From Symsagittifera roscoffensis (lineage: Eukaryota; Xenacoelomorpha; Acoela; Convolutidae), in assembly GCF_963678635.1 (NCBI RefSeq), contig NC_087071.1:47350889-47414888 (forward strand): DNA of 64,000 nt. The letters are read 5' to 3'. The position numbers and the translations under genes are program-made. Shown here one piece after another: positions 22,932-33,770 of this stretch (its first letter is position 1; every line of letters starts with the position of its first letter). Below the pieces are notes generated by a model. It was not told where the DNA came from and did not search any database. It worked only from the letters and a program-made list of their open reading frames with translations.

Positions 22932-23875
22932 TTTATTTACGAGAGACTTGAAAGATTTTTTTTTCAAAACTTTTTTCTGTTCAGTTGGTGTCTGCTCAAA
23001 AACTGTCGGTTTAGTTGGCAAATCACTGATTTTTTGTGCTGTAAGCAATATCATTGTAGTTGCAACTGCCAGTCTTGTTCGTTGTAATTTCAGGTGGAAC
23101 TTAACTTGTGCTAACTTAATTATTTCTATCGAGACAAACGAAATTATAGTTTTTTTGTAGCCCGCTTCGTCTCTGTGTTTAATGATGAAAAGTTTTGGTT
23201 GGCCTGTTTGCCTAAAATTAACTTTCATCGAGACATACGAAAAATATTTTATACCTAGTTTTTTTTTCAACTTTTTTCCTTTTTTTTTCGACCTTATGCG
23301 TCGCCTATGTTTAAAATTCATTTTTCTTGCTTGGCATGTTTGCTTAAAACTTTTGTTTGATAAAAAAAGGATTTTACTGGTGCTGTAAGCAATTTACATT
23401 GTTTGTGCATGTGCAAGTGTTGTTCATTCTATTTTTCTATTTTATTTACGAGAGACTTGTAAGATTTTTTTTTCAAAACTTTTTTCTGTTCAGTTGGTGT
23501 CTGCTCAAAAACTGTCGGTTTAGTTGGCAAATCACTGATTTTTTGTGCTGGAAGCAATATCATTGTAGTTGCAACTGCCAGTCTTGTTCGTTGTAATTTC
23601 AGGTGGAACTTAACTTGTGCTAACTTAATTAATTCTATCGAGACAAACGAAATTATAGTTTTTTGTAGACCGCTTCGCCTCTGTGCTTAATGTTGAAAAG
23701 TTTTGGTTGGCCTGTTTGCCTAAAATTAACTTTCATCGAGACATACGAAAAATATTTTATACCTAGTTTTTTTCAACTTTTTTCCTTTTTTTTCGACTTA
23801 ATGCGTCGCCTATGTTTAAAATTCAATTTTCTTGCTTGGCATGTTTGCTTAAGAGTTTTATTTGATTAAAAAAAG
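22932..23875 (+). repeat. Direct tandem duplication of about 440 bp (22932-23372 and 23436-23875)
   Basis: Both halves run in the same order with few differences: TTACGAGAGACTTG, CAGTTGGTGTCTGCTCAAAA, ACTGTCGGTTTAGTTGGCAA, AGGTGGAACTTAACTTGTGC, CATCGAGACATACGAAAAAT, ATGCGTCGCCTATGTTTAAA. It abuts the right arm of the TIR element. The frames at 22902-23596 on both strands lie in this duplication and are not genes. Confidence 0.85.
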
Positions 23876-23979
23876 TTTGATGAAATTTTATGGGGTTCGT
23901 GTTTTTTAGACGCTTTGGAAATTTTTTCATTTTTTGCAAAAACTAATATATCGAATTTCAAACATTAGGGGTAACAATA

Positions 23980-24960
23980 GAGCGACAACCTACACCACTG
24001 TGCTGTGTGCCTGCATACTTCTCTAGTCTTTTTACCCCACCCCTCTCAAAAACTACCCTCCCCAATTTGAGATTTTGGTGCAAGGATTAGAACGGGTTTT
24101 AGAAAGCTCCCCTGCTATGGCCCTTGGAGTTGTCAAATTTTTGATGTTTCGACTTTTTTGAATTTTTCGACTTTCTGACCCAAACTTGAGATTGCAGTTT
24201 CAATGGAGATAACAAGTAGCGGCAAGTTCCCCTGCATTAGCGGCTACCCACAAATTTTAATTACACAAAAAGTTATCGACCTCGGTAATTAAAATTTTGA
24301 TTTTTTTTGACCGTTTTTTTATTTTAACCGAAAATCTGATATCATAGCTTTAATCGAAACAACAGGTTGTATAAAGCCTTCCTTTATAAATGACTACACA
24401 CAATTTTTTTAAATAAAAAAGTAATTGCCTTCAAAAACTAAGACCATTTTTTGGCAATTTTTTGAATTTTCTTACACCGTGCCAATTATCAGGTTGAATG
24501 TTCAATCGAGAAACTCAGTTTTGGGAATCTTCTATACTTTAGGGCCACTATTTGCTTCTTGCAGAAGAAATTTTCGGTTGCGAGAGATTTTCCTGCTTCA
24601 GAAGAAACTCATGTTTTGTTAGAGAAATGTTTTGTCCCTGGCGAAATTCCAATGTCTCATAAAAGTTTTTTCTTTCACTTATTTGAGTAGAGAAACAACT
24701 AAGGTTTTGGGAAAAGTCCAATTTTCAAAATTACCCATTTCATCCCGCATTAGTATAACAAGCTCAGAAAAAATCAAACAGAGAAAACATACAGCTTCAG
24801 CTGGGCCCCTAGTTATCTTTTATCGAGACATACATTTATTTTAGTTCACCTAGTTTTTTTTTCAATGTAGTTCATTTTTCTACTTCTCATGTTTTTCATG
24901 TTTATATTGTTTCTCATTTGCTGCGAAGATCAGCTTCGCTTATGTGTCTAATAATTTTGA
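23980..24960 (+). repeat. Satellite-like repeat (GAAAACTACCCTGCC family), + orientation
   Basis: Blocks CAAAAACTACCCTCCCCAAT, AAGCTCCCCTGC, AAGTTATCGACCTCGG and TTTGACCGTTTTTT recur, followed by the 3' module CAGCTGGGCCCCTAGTTATC, TTATCGAGACATAC and the hairpin-like GCGAAGATCAGCTTCGC at about 24923-24939. Confidence 0.65.
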
Positions 24961-25292
24961 TAATAATTGAATTTTGTTTTTCAATTTTTTCAATTATGAT
25001 TTTCAATTTGAAAACTTTTATGTTAGTGGATCTTTATGCTTGTCGGTGCACCGCTGTTTTGACGGCAAATTATAAAAGTTTCGCCATAGAAATTGCCACA
25101 CCATCGTAAGCGGAGATTTTTTTATTGAGCTGAAAATGGTTTTTTTTGCTATCCGTTTGTAAATAATTGGATTATCACTTAAACAGTGACCTTAAATTAT
25201 GTTTTCTACTTTTCTTTATTAGCCATTGTTACAGAACTATGAACTTAAACTTTGCTGAGCTAACGAAATACCTTTTTTTCAGACAAGCTGGA

Positions 25293-26231
25293 ATGGCTTC
25301 GATTGAAGATGAGCCTAGTAGCTCTGCTGGCTGTTCTGAGCCCGAAATTAAAGATGAGCCCGACGCTAAGACTCCTAGAACACATTCCACTAACAACAGT
25401 CCTAGAACACATTCCACTAACAACAGCTGCGTTAAAACAACTGACATTGCTCCAAAATGCGAAAATCACCCGGAAGCTGATTGCACGTTTTGGTGCAGTA
25501 ACTGTGTCATTGCAATTTGTTTGCAGTGTGTAAGCGATACTCATAAACAACACAACTTTCAATTTCTGCAGACGGTTTTGAAACAGAAAGTGAAAGATTC
25601 CTTAGAAAGACTGGAGTTTCTGAAAACGGGAATCAGAAAAGTAGATTTCAACATTACGCAATGTCTAGATGAAACTGAATTCAATAACCGATGCATTGAA
25701 AAAACCAAGAAAAGAATTGTCAACTGTGAACAGTTAAGGAGCATTCCGGGCTATTATGAAGAACATATCGAACCTTTTTGGAAGTTTGCAAATGGGGAAG
25801 AAAGAATAGCAATCGATGCTAAAGTTTTAGCTGATTTGTTGAAATTGTTACATCAAACTGATACAGATTTTTTCAGAATGAAACCATCTACTTTGATCGC
25901 TGCTTTCACGGGTGCCTTCGCAACACCTCTGTTTCCAAGTGGTTGTTCGATCTTTTCGAAAGATATCACTGCACATATGGTAGAATTTAAAATTACGGGA
26001 AATGAAATTAACGGAGAGCCAAAATTTGAAGTTTCTTGTACGCACAATAATTTGACATGGCCTTTGACTATTGACCTGAAAATAACAGTTATAACCCGAC
26101 AATGTTACAAACAGGTTACAAGGTATTATTTCGATGAGCTTTTCCCAGATGTTTCCACTAAACGATACTATGTATTTCCTATGTGCAAAACCGACCAATG
26201 TGAAATGGTTTTTGAACTTTCTATCCATTGA
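25293..26231 (+). CDS. B-box zinc finger / coiled-coil protein (312 aa), single coding exon
   Basis: The acidic N-terminus has a SUMO-type IKDEP motif, followed by a perfect 27-bp/9-residue tandem duplication (PRTHSTNNS twice, about 25372-25425). The B-box ligands are CENH, CSNC, CLQC and HKQH. A coiled coil, an 'LADLLKLLHQTDTDFF' block and a beta-rich C-terminus (WPLTIDLKITV) follow. The start at 25293 is preferred over the upstream in-frame ATG at 25167 because CCTTTTTTTCAG (AG at 25281-25282) gives a splice acceptor 10 nt before it, exactly as in paralogues, and the preceding residues have no counterpart. Function unknown. Confidence 0.85.
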   Translation: MASIEDEPSSSAGCSEPEIKDEPDAKTPRTHSTNNSPRTHSTNNSCVKTTDIAPKCENHPEADCTFWCSNCVIAICLQCVSDTHKQHNFQFLQTVLKQKVKDSLERLEFLKTGIRKVDFNITQCLDETEFNNRCIEKTKKRIVNCEQLRSIPGYYEEHIEPFWKFANGEERIAIDAKVLADLLKLLHQTDTDFFRMKPSTLIAAFTGAFATPLFPSGCSIFSKDITAHMVEFKITGNEINGEPKFEVSCTHNNLTWPLTIDLKITVITRQCYKQVTRYYFDELFPDVSTKRYYVFPMCKTDQCEMVFELSIH

Positions 26232-26734
26232 GTTTGTGTTGTGTAATTAAACTTAAACTTCAATATCCTTAAACTATTATTGATTTTGATATGGGTGATC
26301 ATAACTACAAAGTAGATATTAAATTGTGAAGAAAGTTAACTTTATTTAAGAAAAGTTGGAGTTTTTTTGTATTTTTTAGTACTTTCATATGCTGTAAGAA
26401 AATACTGAATCCAGGTTCAAAGAGCAATTTTAGTTCTTCAATTCCGGAGGAGTGCAAAGAGTTCTTCCTGATCCAGAGTTCTCAAAATGAGTTGTCTTTA
26501 TGAATAAACAGTCAATCATAAAGAATTCTTGACTTTCAAAAGCATCAAGGTGTTGTGTTTCTTTCGTTAAAACAAGAACGTTTTTTTTTTGCCTTAACTT
26601 TTTCGGCGGTCTCTGGTTATGCTTGTTATAAAAAAACATGAAAGTCCGTCAAAAAAAGTAAGGCAAAAAATATTTTTCAAGTTTGAGTAACTGTCCTTGC
26701 TCAAGAAAAAAGCTTGCAGCTTTAATCATGCGAC
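26232..26734. other. 3' flank of B-box gene, no further gene seen
   Basis: AT-rich sequence. The minus-strand frame at 26430-26639 has no recognisable feature. Confidence 0.5.
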
Positions 26735-26980
26735 TGGAAGAAATAAAGACGAGCCGGTGACAAAAACACGTAGAACAAAAGATGTCTCAAACAACAACTA
26801 CCTAGATATCATCAGAGGAGAAATATCGCTCTGATGCATTTCTCACCCTGAAATTGATTGCAGCTTTTGGTGCAATAGTTGATTGTGTTTTGTACGCATT
26901 GCATTTTTGGAACGCAAGGCTAACACAACTTCGCTTATCTGAAGAATGTTTTGAAAGAAAAAGTGAAAGAATCGTTAAAC
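26735..26980 (+). pseudogene. Eroded relic of a B-box gene
   Basis: Three colinear scraps of the family survive in different frames: a KDEPVTKTRRT...NNN stretch near 26740-26800, HPEIDCSFWCNS with a following stop near 26844-26882, and LKNVLKEKVKES near 26939-26975. Their order and spacing equal those of the 25293 gene, which is the closest match (KDEP...KTPRT...NN). Confidence 0.75.
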
Positions 26981-28235
26981 AAATTTTAAATTAAAATGTT
27001 GAATCAGTCATGGAAATGATTTATGCTAGCCTTGTTCTATGTTTTACAGAGTATGTTTCATAAAAAGTGCAAACAGAATGCTTGGAAAAAGATGAAAACG
27101 TGGGAAAGTTTAAACAAACGTCCAATTTTTCGGAGACGCATGTTGATTCGCCACAAAGTGTTTTGTCTGGCAATTAAAATATATTCAGTGTAGTAAGAGA
27201 CCAAAGCGTTACGTTCTCTGCTAACGCTTCGTCGAAATTTGGACGAAGAATCTCTCAAATTGGAATGGTGAAAATTAATAGAATTGTTGTTTGTAGCTGC
27301 AAAATGAGGGGTCATACAATTCGCGACTTCATTGCCACTTATTTTCAGTACTCCACAGTCGAAGATTGTGGAGATAGATTGATTGTTTCGTCTCGTCCGT
27401 AAAACAGTAACTGTGTCTTTCCTAGGGCTCTCTAAGAGCACGGAGGCCCATTTCTGACACTAATGAGTAAACCCTTTTCTAGAGGGCAGTGTTTGATACG
27501 GAGAACCGAGCAAAACTCCGTAACTAATTTCATCGGGCAGTTTTTAATTAGTGCGGAGAACCGAGAAAAACTCCTTATGTGCCTCTTTATGTTGGTAAGT
27601 TGAGCCATTTTGCGACTGCAATGGGTTTGTCCCACAGATCGTCAAGTTTAAGAGATGTTGGCTTCAATGGAAAGTTAAAGCGGTGGTGATGTCATGTGGG
27701 CTAGCGTTACAGTTTAAGTAGTTGTTTTTGATGTTTTTGTCACTTCTCGACTGATTGGTATTTGATTGCGTGCTATATCAACCGAGGATTTGAGCAAGAG
27801 TACGTCGTGAACATCTGGTAAGGCTGTTTTCTTCCGAAGAATTTTTGGGGATATCAAAATCACACTGCTAAAACAATGGGATTCTGAACCAGATAATGTG
27901 AAATGTTGTTCTAAATCAATTTGAGATCAGTTTGAAAGATGGTTTTATTTAAACATCTGCTGAGCATTTAAAATATTTGAAGAATCTTCACATTTTACTG
28001 AGTGTTGATAATTTGCTTTTGTTTTCTATTTTTGATGCTTTGCATATCTGCTTCGATAATTGAAGAAGAATATTATTGTCCCCTTTGATTCAGTTTTGAA
28101 ACAATAGCTGGTATAGTTACTCTCAGGTTAATTTTGAGTTTTTGATATTCAAGTGTTTGAACCTGAACCTTAACCGAATCGAATTTTTTCTACAAAAATT
28201 TGGTTTATGTAGCAGTTTTTGATTTCTCTTTTCAG
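26981..28235. other. Intergenic, no gene recognised
   Basis: About 27430-27640 contains two related copies of GGAGAACCGAGCAAAACTCCG / GGAGAACCGAGAAAAACTCC-like sequence, about 60 bp apart. The open minus-strand frames here (27058-27441, 27432-27635) show no motif I can place. CTCTTTTCAG (AG at 28234-28235) is the splice acceptor of the next gene. Confidence 0.5.
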
Positions 28236-28241
28236 GTGTCT

Positions 28242-29177
28242 ATGGATTCTAGAAAGCGCCCTTCACCCGCCCAGAGAGCATTTGTCAAACAAGAGCCCAC
28301 CGACAAAGTATCCAAAAAGCCAGTCCCGCTGCCTAAATGCAGAGACCATATAAGGGAAGATTGCTCATTTTGGTGCAAAGATTGCACTATGGCGGTTTGT
28401 ATGGACTGCGTGAAACTGAGCCATAGAGACGGAGACCATAACTTGATTTTCCTCGAATCTGTAATCGCTGAACGTGTTCAAGAATCGCTTTTAAGACTTG
28501 AGTTCATTCGTGATAATATTGGTATTGTGGAGTCGAACGTCGCGCAATATAAAAGTGAGATTAGTTACCATCAAAACCAACTCGACATACAATCGAAAAA
28601 CTTGAAAGCTGCCGAAGAATATCGCGATTATCCGAAATATTTTGACTCCAATTTGGAAAATTTTACACGAATCGCAAAAGGTGAAGAAAACGTGGAAATT
28701 GACACTGAAGTTCTGGCCAAATTCTTGCAACTTCTTCGAAAAAGTGACGATGAATTATTCTGGCTAAAAAGACCGGCTGAGGCCTCCTGCAATATTCGTT
28801 CAGACTTGAAATTGAACAAAACGCCTCAGGATTTATGCACGGTGGATGGATTTTCGTTCACATTAGATGTCGATATCTCAAAGTCAAATTTGATTTTGAG
28901 TTGTAGTTATGTTGATAGTCTTGTTATTTTATGGTCGGCCAAAATCGATTTCAGGATTTCAATCGTGAACAAGAAGAAATTGAACCAATCTTTGCACCAG
29001 ACAGTGGTTGGTCACGTTTTCCAACCCGGTTTTACGGAATTGGAACTGAATTTTGCAGCTCTAAATCACTGGAAAGAAGCGAATAGCTCGGGATTAGTGC
29101 CTGTATTTTTTGAGGTTTGCTTGAAAGAGAAACATGTGCCGGAAACCAAACATAGACGGACTGGAAGCAAAAACTAA
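28242..29177 (+). CDS. B-box zinc finger / coiled-coil protein (311 aa), single coding exon
   Basis: MDSRKRPSP start, a SUMO-type VKQEP motif near residue 25, and a B-box (CRDH, CKDC, CMDC, then a longer HRDGDH ending). The coiled coil includes ESNVAQYKSEISYHQNQ, which matches exon 2 of the 1494 gene (ESNIVACQNEIDFHNNQ), and the C-terminus shares TVVGH. It therefore belongs with the intron-containing gene rather than with the 13365/14747/25293 group. The start is set by the acceptor 6 nt upstream and by N-terminal similarity; the in-frame codons from 28200 lie in the presumed intron. The basic tail (KHRRTGSK) may act in nuclear targeting. Function unknown. Confidence 0.85.
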   Translation: MDSRKRPSPAQRAFVKQEPTDKVSKKPVPLPKCRDHIREDCSFWCKDCTMAVCMDCVKLSHRDGDHNLIFLESVIAERVQESLLRLEFIRDNIGIVESNVAQYKSEISYHQNQLDIQSKNLKAAEEYRDYPKYFDSNLENFTRIAKGEENVEIDTEVLAKFLQLLRKSDDELFWLKRPAEASCNIRSDLKLNKTPQDLCTVDGFSFTLDVDISKSNLILSCSYVDSLVILWSAKIDFRISIVNKKKLNQSLHQTVVGHVFQPGFTELELNFAALNHWKEANSSGLVPVFFEVCLKEKHVPETKHRRTGSKN

Positions 29178-30209
29178 CAGTTTGTGAATCTGAAATAACG
29201 CTGAATAGATTTAATATGGGTTTTTTCAAGTCTTTGTTAACGTCTTTGAAATTCATTGACGCTTCTTTTTGTAGGTTTAGTCTTCATACTCTTTTGTAGT
29301 TAGTTAACTAGCCGTTTTTAGCGCAGTAGACTTTCTGCATAATCGCTCCTGTGAATTGCTTTTTTACTGTTAGAATTAATAGGTTTCATTTTTATTTGTG
29401 CCTGGAATTTTATTAATCAAAAGGTATCTGCATTTGTCTTCTGTAAACGTTCTTTTCTTCAGCTTTGTGATACTTGTTCTTATTGAAATCAAAAAAATTA
29501 ACTGTTTCGCTCTGATAAAGTTTATTTGCTTCAATAAAAGTTACAACGCATACATCCTTTTTTATTTGAGCACTATTTTTGTTCCGTCCATTGAAAATGA
29601 GGAGGAAATTTACTTCGGGAGTTTTTTCCCCACTTCAGGTATCATAAACAGGTGCCATGAAAGCAGGTACCGCAAATAATCATCGAAATCGTGTAGTGAT
29701 ATATCATAATAAAGCCATTTCGAAAAAAAACTTGTGAGAATTTTATGATTTGTACTCAAATTACGAGCGAATAAAGCGAAGAAGCAGGCTTGTAAAAGGC
29801 TTATCACAATAGGCACCTTTACGGCAACTTTTGGTGGCACGTTTACGGCTTTTTGATAGCTTGTGCTTTGACATTCAAATATAATAGATTAACATATTAA
29901 ATGCATTTTTAATTCATCGAATGAATCGAAATAAGCTATTTGTTTCAAACAGCATACTAATCATAAAACTTGACTTAGTAATTTTCTAACTCAATATTTC
30001 TTACAATTTTTTGAAGTGCATGATTTATAGATATTGTGACATTATGCTGATTAATTTATTACATGCAGAATGCCTTCATCTTGTTATGTTCCTAACTATA
30101 ACTTGCAAAATTGTGTCTATTTGTATTTGCTGCCTATTTTGCTGCATGACATTGGCAATTCCTTAGCATATGTAGTTGCTCTAATTTTGACTAATGTTTG
30201 CCGATTGTT
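29178..30209. other. Intergenic; upstream part of SINE-like repeat from ~29760
   Basis: No gene. From about 29760 the sequence matches the region ahead of the tRNA-like block at 8158 (GTGCTTTGACATTC, TGCATTTTTAATTCATCGAATGAA, AATTTATTACATGCA). Confidence 0.55.
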
Positions 30210-30356
30210 AAGCGTTCGGGGCCGAGAGGGCAGGGCGTGAGATTCCAATTCTCGAGGTCGCAGGTTCGATGCCAATGCATAGCAAAGTCTTACTAATTCG
30301 AGGCTTATTTCTTTTTTTCTTGTTTCACTTCATAATGGTGCTTTTTGTCGTGTTGT
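30210..30356 (+). repeat. SINE-like repeat, left half (right half at 53062-53117)
   Basis: tRNA-like A box (GGGGCCGAGAGGGCAGGGCGTG) and B box (GGTCGCAGGTTCGATGCC), then TACTAATTCGAGGCTTATTT. It breaks off at TTGTCGTGTTGT (30345-30356). The same 12 bases reappear at 53062-53073, where the family's end block (TTTTGCGGAGCTTAGCGTCGCC) continues. The intact copy at 33365-33590 shows both halves in one piece (GGTCGTGTTCTCGCAAGTGTTTGCGAAGC). Confidence 0.8.
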
Positions 30357-31806
30357 TGTTGTGTAGGCCCTCGCATCCCTTCAGTTTTAGTCGCGGCGCT
30401 TTTTGGTTTTTGGGTTTGTCCACAGGGTTTTTGGCGCTAGGTTGGCGAGGCATGCTAGCACGTGTTTCACTGTCTCTTTTCCCTTCTTGCAGAATCGGCA
30501 TATGTCTGTTTCGGAGGCGTTAATTCTGTGAAGATAATCATTGAGTTGAGCACAGAAACCGCTCCTCATCTGGATGAGCCGGACTTGTTGTTGTCTTGTT
30601 AATGTTTTCTCCATTTCGTCGATATTGTCTTGATTTATTGGGTGTTGGGTGTTGAGAACTCTGTTTGGCTGTAGATTTACTATGGTATCAATGACGTATG
30701 CTTTGTGTAGGTTCTCTCTCGTGGCTTCTCCTTCTGTTATATCAAGGGTTGTTTGTGCGGTTTTCAGGTGGTTCCTCAGGGATTTTCGGATTGTTCTTCT
30801 TTCTTCGTTATTTGCTTTTAGGTCGTGGCAGGGGTGGTCGGGGTTTTTCATGTCAGCTGGAAACTGGCTAGCTAGTATTTTGTTGTGGGTTTTCACCGCA
30901 GGCAGAGTGTCTCTTGTCAAAGGTGGTCGATTGCTGTCATTCTTGTGCACTCTGTGGTGGTTTTCAGTGCGCCGTTCTGTCTTGCTTCCAGTTTCCTTCA
31001 ATGGGTTTCGGCGAGGTTTGGAGCCCAGACTGGTGAGGCATAGTTGGGGATGAAGCGAGTGATCGCTTTGTACACAGTTGTGACTTTCTTCTACTTGCTG
31101 TTGGGGCAGGATAATTCTCTCGGCTAGAGGTAGTAGTATACTCACTGGTCTGTTGCTATCGTGCTCGTGGGCCGGCTTGTTCGGCTTCTGTAGAGGAACC
31201 ACTTTGGCGTTTTTCCAGGTAGCCGGATAAGCTTGGCCACATAGGAGCAGTTGTTCCACCCAAAGTGCTTCAGATGAAAGGATGCCATGCAGTCGGGGGC
31301 AGCTGCTTTAGAGTTGGACATTTTCTTTATCGCTTTCAGAGCATCTTCGGCGGTGACGATGAAAAAGTCTCCCTCAGTGGGTTTCAGCTTTGCAGCGTTC
31401 CGTTTACTTTTCCTTGTTTCTGGCGAACTCTTTACTCCGCAACTGTTCGCGAGGAAACGGTTCAATTTGTCGGCGATTTTCTGGTTTTCATGGCCTTTTT
31501 TCCATCGAATATGAGGGCGGTGTTTCTCTGTGGGTTTTTTGCCGTTGATCTTGCTGAAAGCTTGCTAGATTTTCTCTGTCGAAAGGCGAGTGTTCTCTTC
31601 ACGAATTCCTACCGTTTTGTTTTCCTGTGGTTGAGGATTCTCTTTTTTTTATCTAAGCGTTTTTCTGTGAAGCTGTGGCGTTGTCAGTGGCAGTGTTTCG
31701 TTCTTCGATAATTTTTCTGATCTCTGCGGGGAGGAAGGGGGTGTTCTGGTGATGGCGGCCTCTGGGAATGTTCTGTTCAGCGGGTCTCGTAACCGCCGCT
31801 CGAAGG
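30357..31806 (-). mobile_element. LINE (CR1/L2-like non-LTR retrotransposon), 3' part, internally deleted
   Basis: On the minus strand, from 31806 downward: a post-endonuclease linker with IPRG, a pre-RT region (AIKKMSNSKAAAPDCMASFHLKHFG), the RT start (WKNAKVVPLQKPNKP, RPVSILLPLAERI), then an abrupt jump to the post-RT region (NYASPVW in a neighbouring frame) and the C-terminal Cys/His knuckle (CRFCKKGKETVKHVLAC). The RT palm with its YxDD motif is missing, so this copy is dead. The 3' end has an ACAACAACA tail next to the target site, as in CR1/L2-type elements. The sequence is much less AT-rich than its surroundings. It runs into the assembly gap. Confidence 0.85.
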
Positions 31807-32006
31807 NNNNNNNNNNNNNNNNNNNNNNNNNNNNNNNNNNNNNNNNNNNNNNNNNNNNNNNNNNNNNNNNNNNNNNNNNNNNNNNNNNNNNNNNNNNNNN
31901 NNNNNNNNNNNNNNNNNNNNNNNNNNNNNNNNNNNNNNNNNNNNNNNNNNNNNNNNNNNNNNNNNNNNNNNNNNNNNNNNNNNNNNNNNNNNNNNNNNNN
32001 NNNNNN
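31807..32006. other. Assembly gap (200 N)
   Basis: Exactly 200 N, a conventional placeholder. It cuts the LINE right at the point where its other half, across the Polinton, should join. Confidence 0.99.
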
Positions 32007-33770
32007 GAATTACTTTAGTATTTCTTTTTTATAGTTGTCTTGCATTTCTTAACTCACTGGTTCTTAACGCAATAGCAAATCTATAGATGCTGTTCTTTTG
32101 TTTTTTTATTCGAGACACAAAAAGCTGTGAAGCTTGGGTGAAAAATTGAAGCGTAGTGAATTTTCGGAAATTATTTATGAGCGATAAGTCTAAAAATTTG
32201 ATATTTAATTTCTTTGTTAAGCACGAATTACTTCTGATGGTTTTCGAATATATGTAATTGTCGAACACGTAAAGCAAAAATTGTGAATAACATGTATGCT
32301 TCAATCTTGAAAAATCAGCGTGCAGTTGAATCGGTAGGCTGCGGAAGCAGTATAATATCATATGTGCTTTGATATTTGATTAGTAAAATGTTAACACGGC
32401 TGATGCATTTTTAAATCATCAAATGAACTGAAAACACTTATTCATTTCAAACAGCAGTGCAATGATAATAAGCTCGATTTCATTACACTTGCGAAGCAAT
32501 GTGTTATAGTACGAATTTTCTTTTTTTTTCCAACCAAAGTCGCAAATATTGTGGCAGATTTTGTTGCTACTAATTCGCAATTATTGTTGCGACTTAAAGC
32601 AACAATATTTGCTGCGTCGAATTTGCTGCATCGAATTGGCAATAAGATATTTTGTTGCACCTTTGATATTTAGTTGCACCTTTACAGCTTACTGATAAAA
32701 TGTGGTTTGACATTCTAATAGTTATAAGTTTACACAGTTGATGTATTTTTAATTCAAGTGAACCGAAGAAAGTTATTTGTTTCAAGTATCATAAGAAAAA
32801 CAAAATCTGGATGTCACAAATTTTCTAAATCAATATATCTTGCAGTTTTTGAAATGCATAATTTATGCAATGCGGTTTTATGATTTGCAATTTTTTACAT
32901 GCAAACTTGTATCTTTTTGTATATGATGCTACTTTTGCTACATCGAATTGACAATTTATTAGCATATGTAGCTTCCTTGTTGGTGGCTAGGTTTTGGGGG
33001 TTTTAGGCTTCCGTGGCTGAATGGTTAGTGTATGAGACTCAAATTTGCTAGGTCGCAGATTTTTGCTAATTCGAGTTTTTGCTAAGCCTCGAGTCTTTGC
33101 AAGCTCGAGGCTTATTTCTACTTTTTTTGATGTCACTTGATAGAGCTTCTTTTTGGTCTTGTTCTCGCAAGTGTTGGCGAAGCTCATCTTCGCCTATGTG
33201 TAAATTTTCCAACTCAATGTATCTCGCAATTTTTTTGAAACGCATAATTTATTCATTGTTTGGCTTTATGCTTTCCAATTTATTACATGCAAACTGTCTT
33301 TGTATTTGGTGCTATTTTGCTGTATCGAAATGGCAATTTATCAGCATATGTAGCTGCTTTATTGGTAGCTAGTCTTTGGGGGATTTTAAGTATTCTTAGA
33401 GGAGTGTTAACTGCGTGAGACCCAAATTTGCTAGGTCGCAGATTCGAATCCGACACGTAGCCGAGTTTTTGCTAATTCGAGGTTTACTTTTTTTTTTTCA
33501 TATTTCACTAGATAGAGATGGTTTTTGGTCGTGTTCTCGCAAGTGTTTGCGAAGCGCAGCTTTGCCCATGTGTTTGATTAATAATAAGTGTATTCTTTTT
33601 ATATAAAGCTTTTTAAAAATGGATATACTTGATGTCAAAAAATAATTGATATACGAGAATCGATAAGTTGAAATAAGCCCAAACTTGCGATCATAAAGTG
33701 AGTAGGAGGTATTGACCAGGTATGCGTTTTTCTCAAAAACTAAAATAATTAGAAGACAGTCAACCGTGAT
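32007..33770 (+). repeat. SINE-like composite repeats, at least two tRNA-like heads
   Basis: tRNA-like blocks lie at about 33004-33075 (GGCTTCCGTGGCTGAATGGTTAG, GGTCGCAGATT) and 33395-33470 (GGTCGCAGATTCGAATCC, GACACGTAGCCGAG). Each is preceded by the 300-500 bp upstream module (ATGCATTTTTAAATCATC, AATTTATTACATGC) and ends with GGCGAAGCTCATCTTCGCC (about 33177) or TGCGAAGCGCAGCTTTGCCC (about 33548). Nothing here continues the LINE that should flank the Polinton. No gene; 33600-33770 is featureless. Confidence 0.7.

Noticed and set aside
22902..23596. Overlapping frames on both strands, including a 139-codon basic frame
   Set aside because: They follow a tandem duplication and differ between its two copies by indels; no family resemblance.
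25167..25292. Upstream in-frame ATG for the 25293 gene
   Set aside because: The extra 42 residues have no homology and precede a conserved splice acceptor 10 nt before the chosen ATG.
29398..29679. 93-codon hydrophobic frame after the last B-box gene
   Set aside because: AT-rich random composition with no upstream signals; looks like chance.
30649..31711. Plus-strand frames over the LINE (134, 148 and 75 codons)
   Set aside because: They are antisense shadows of the LINE protein.
31749..32034. Frames reading through the N gap
   Set aside because: The sequence is unknown; they consist of unknown residues.
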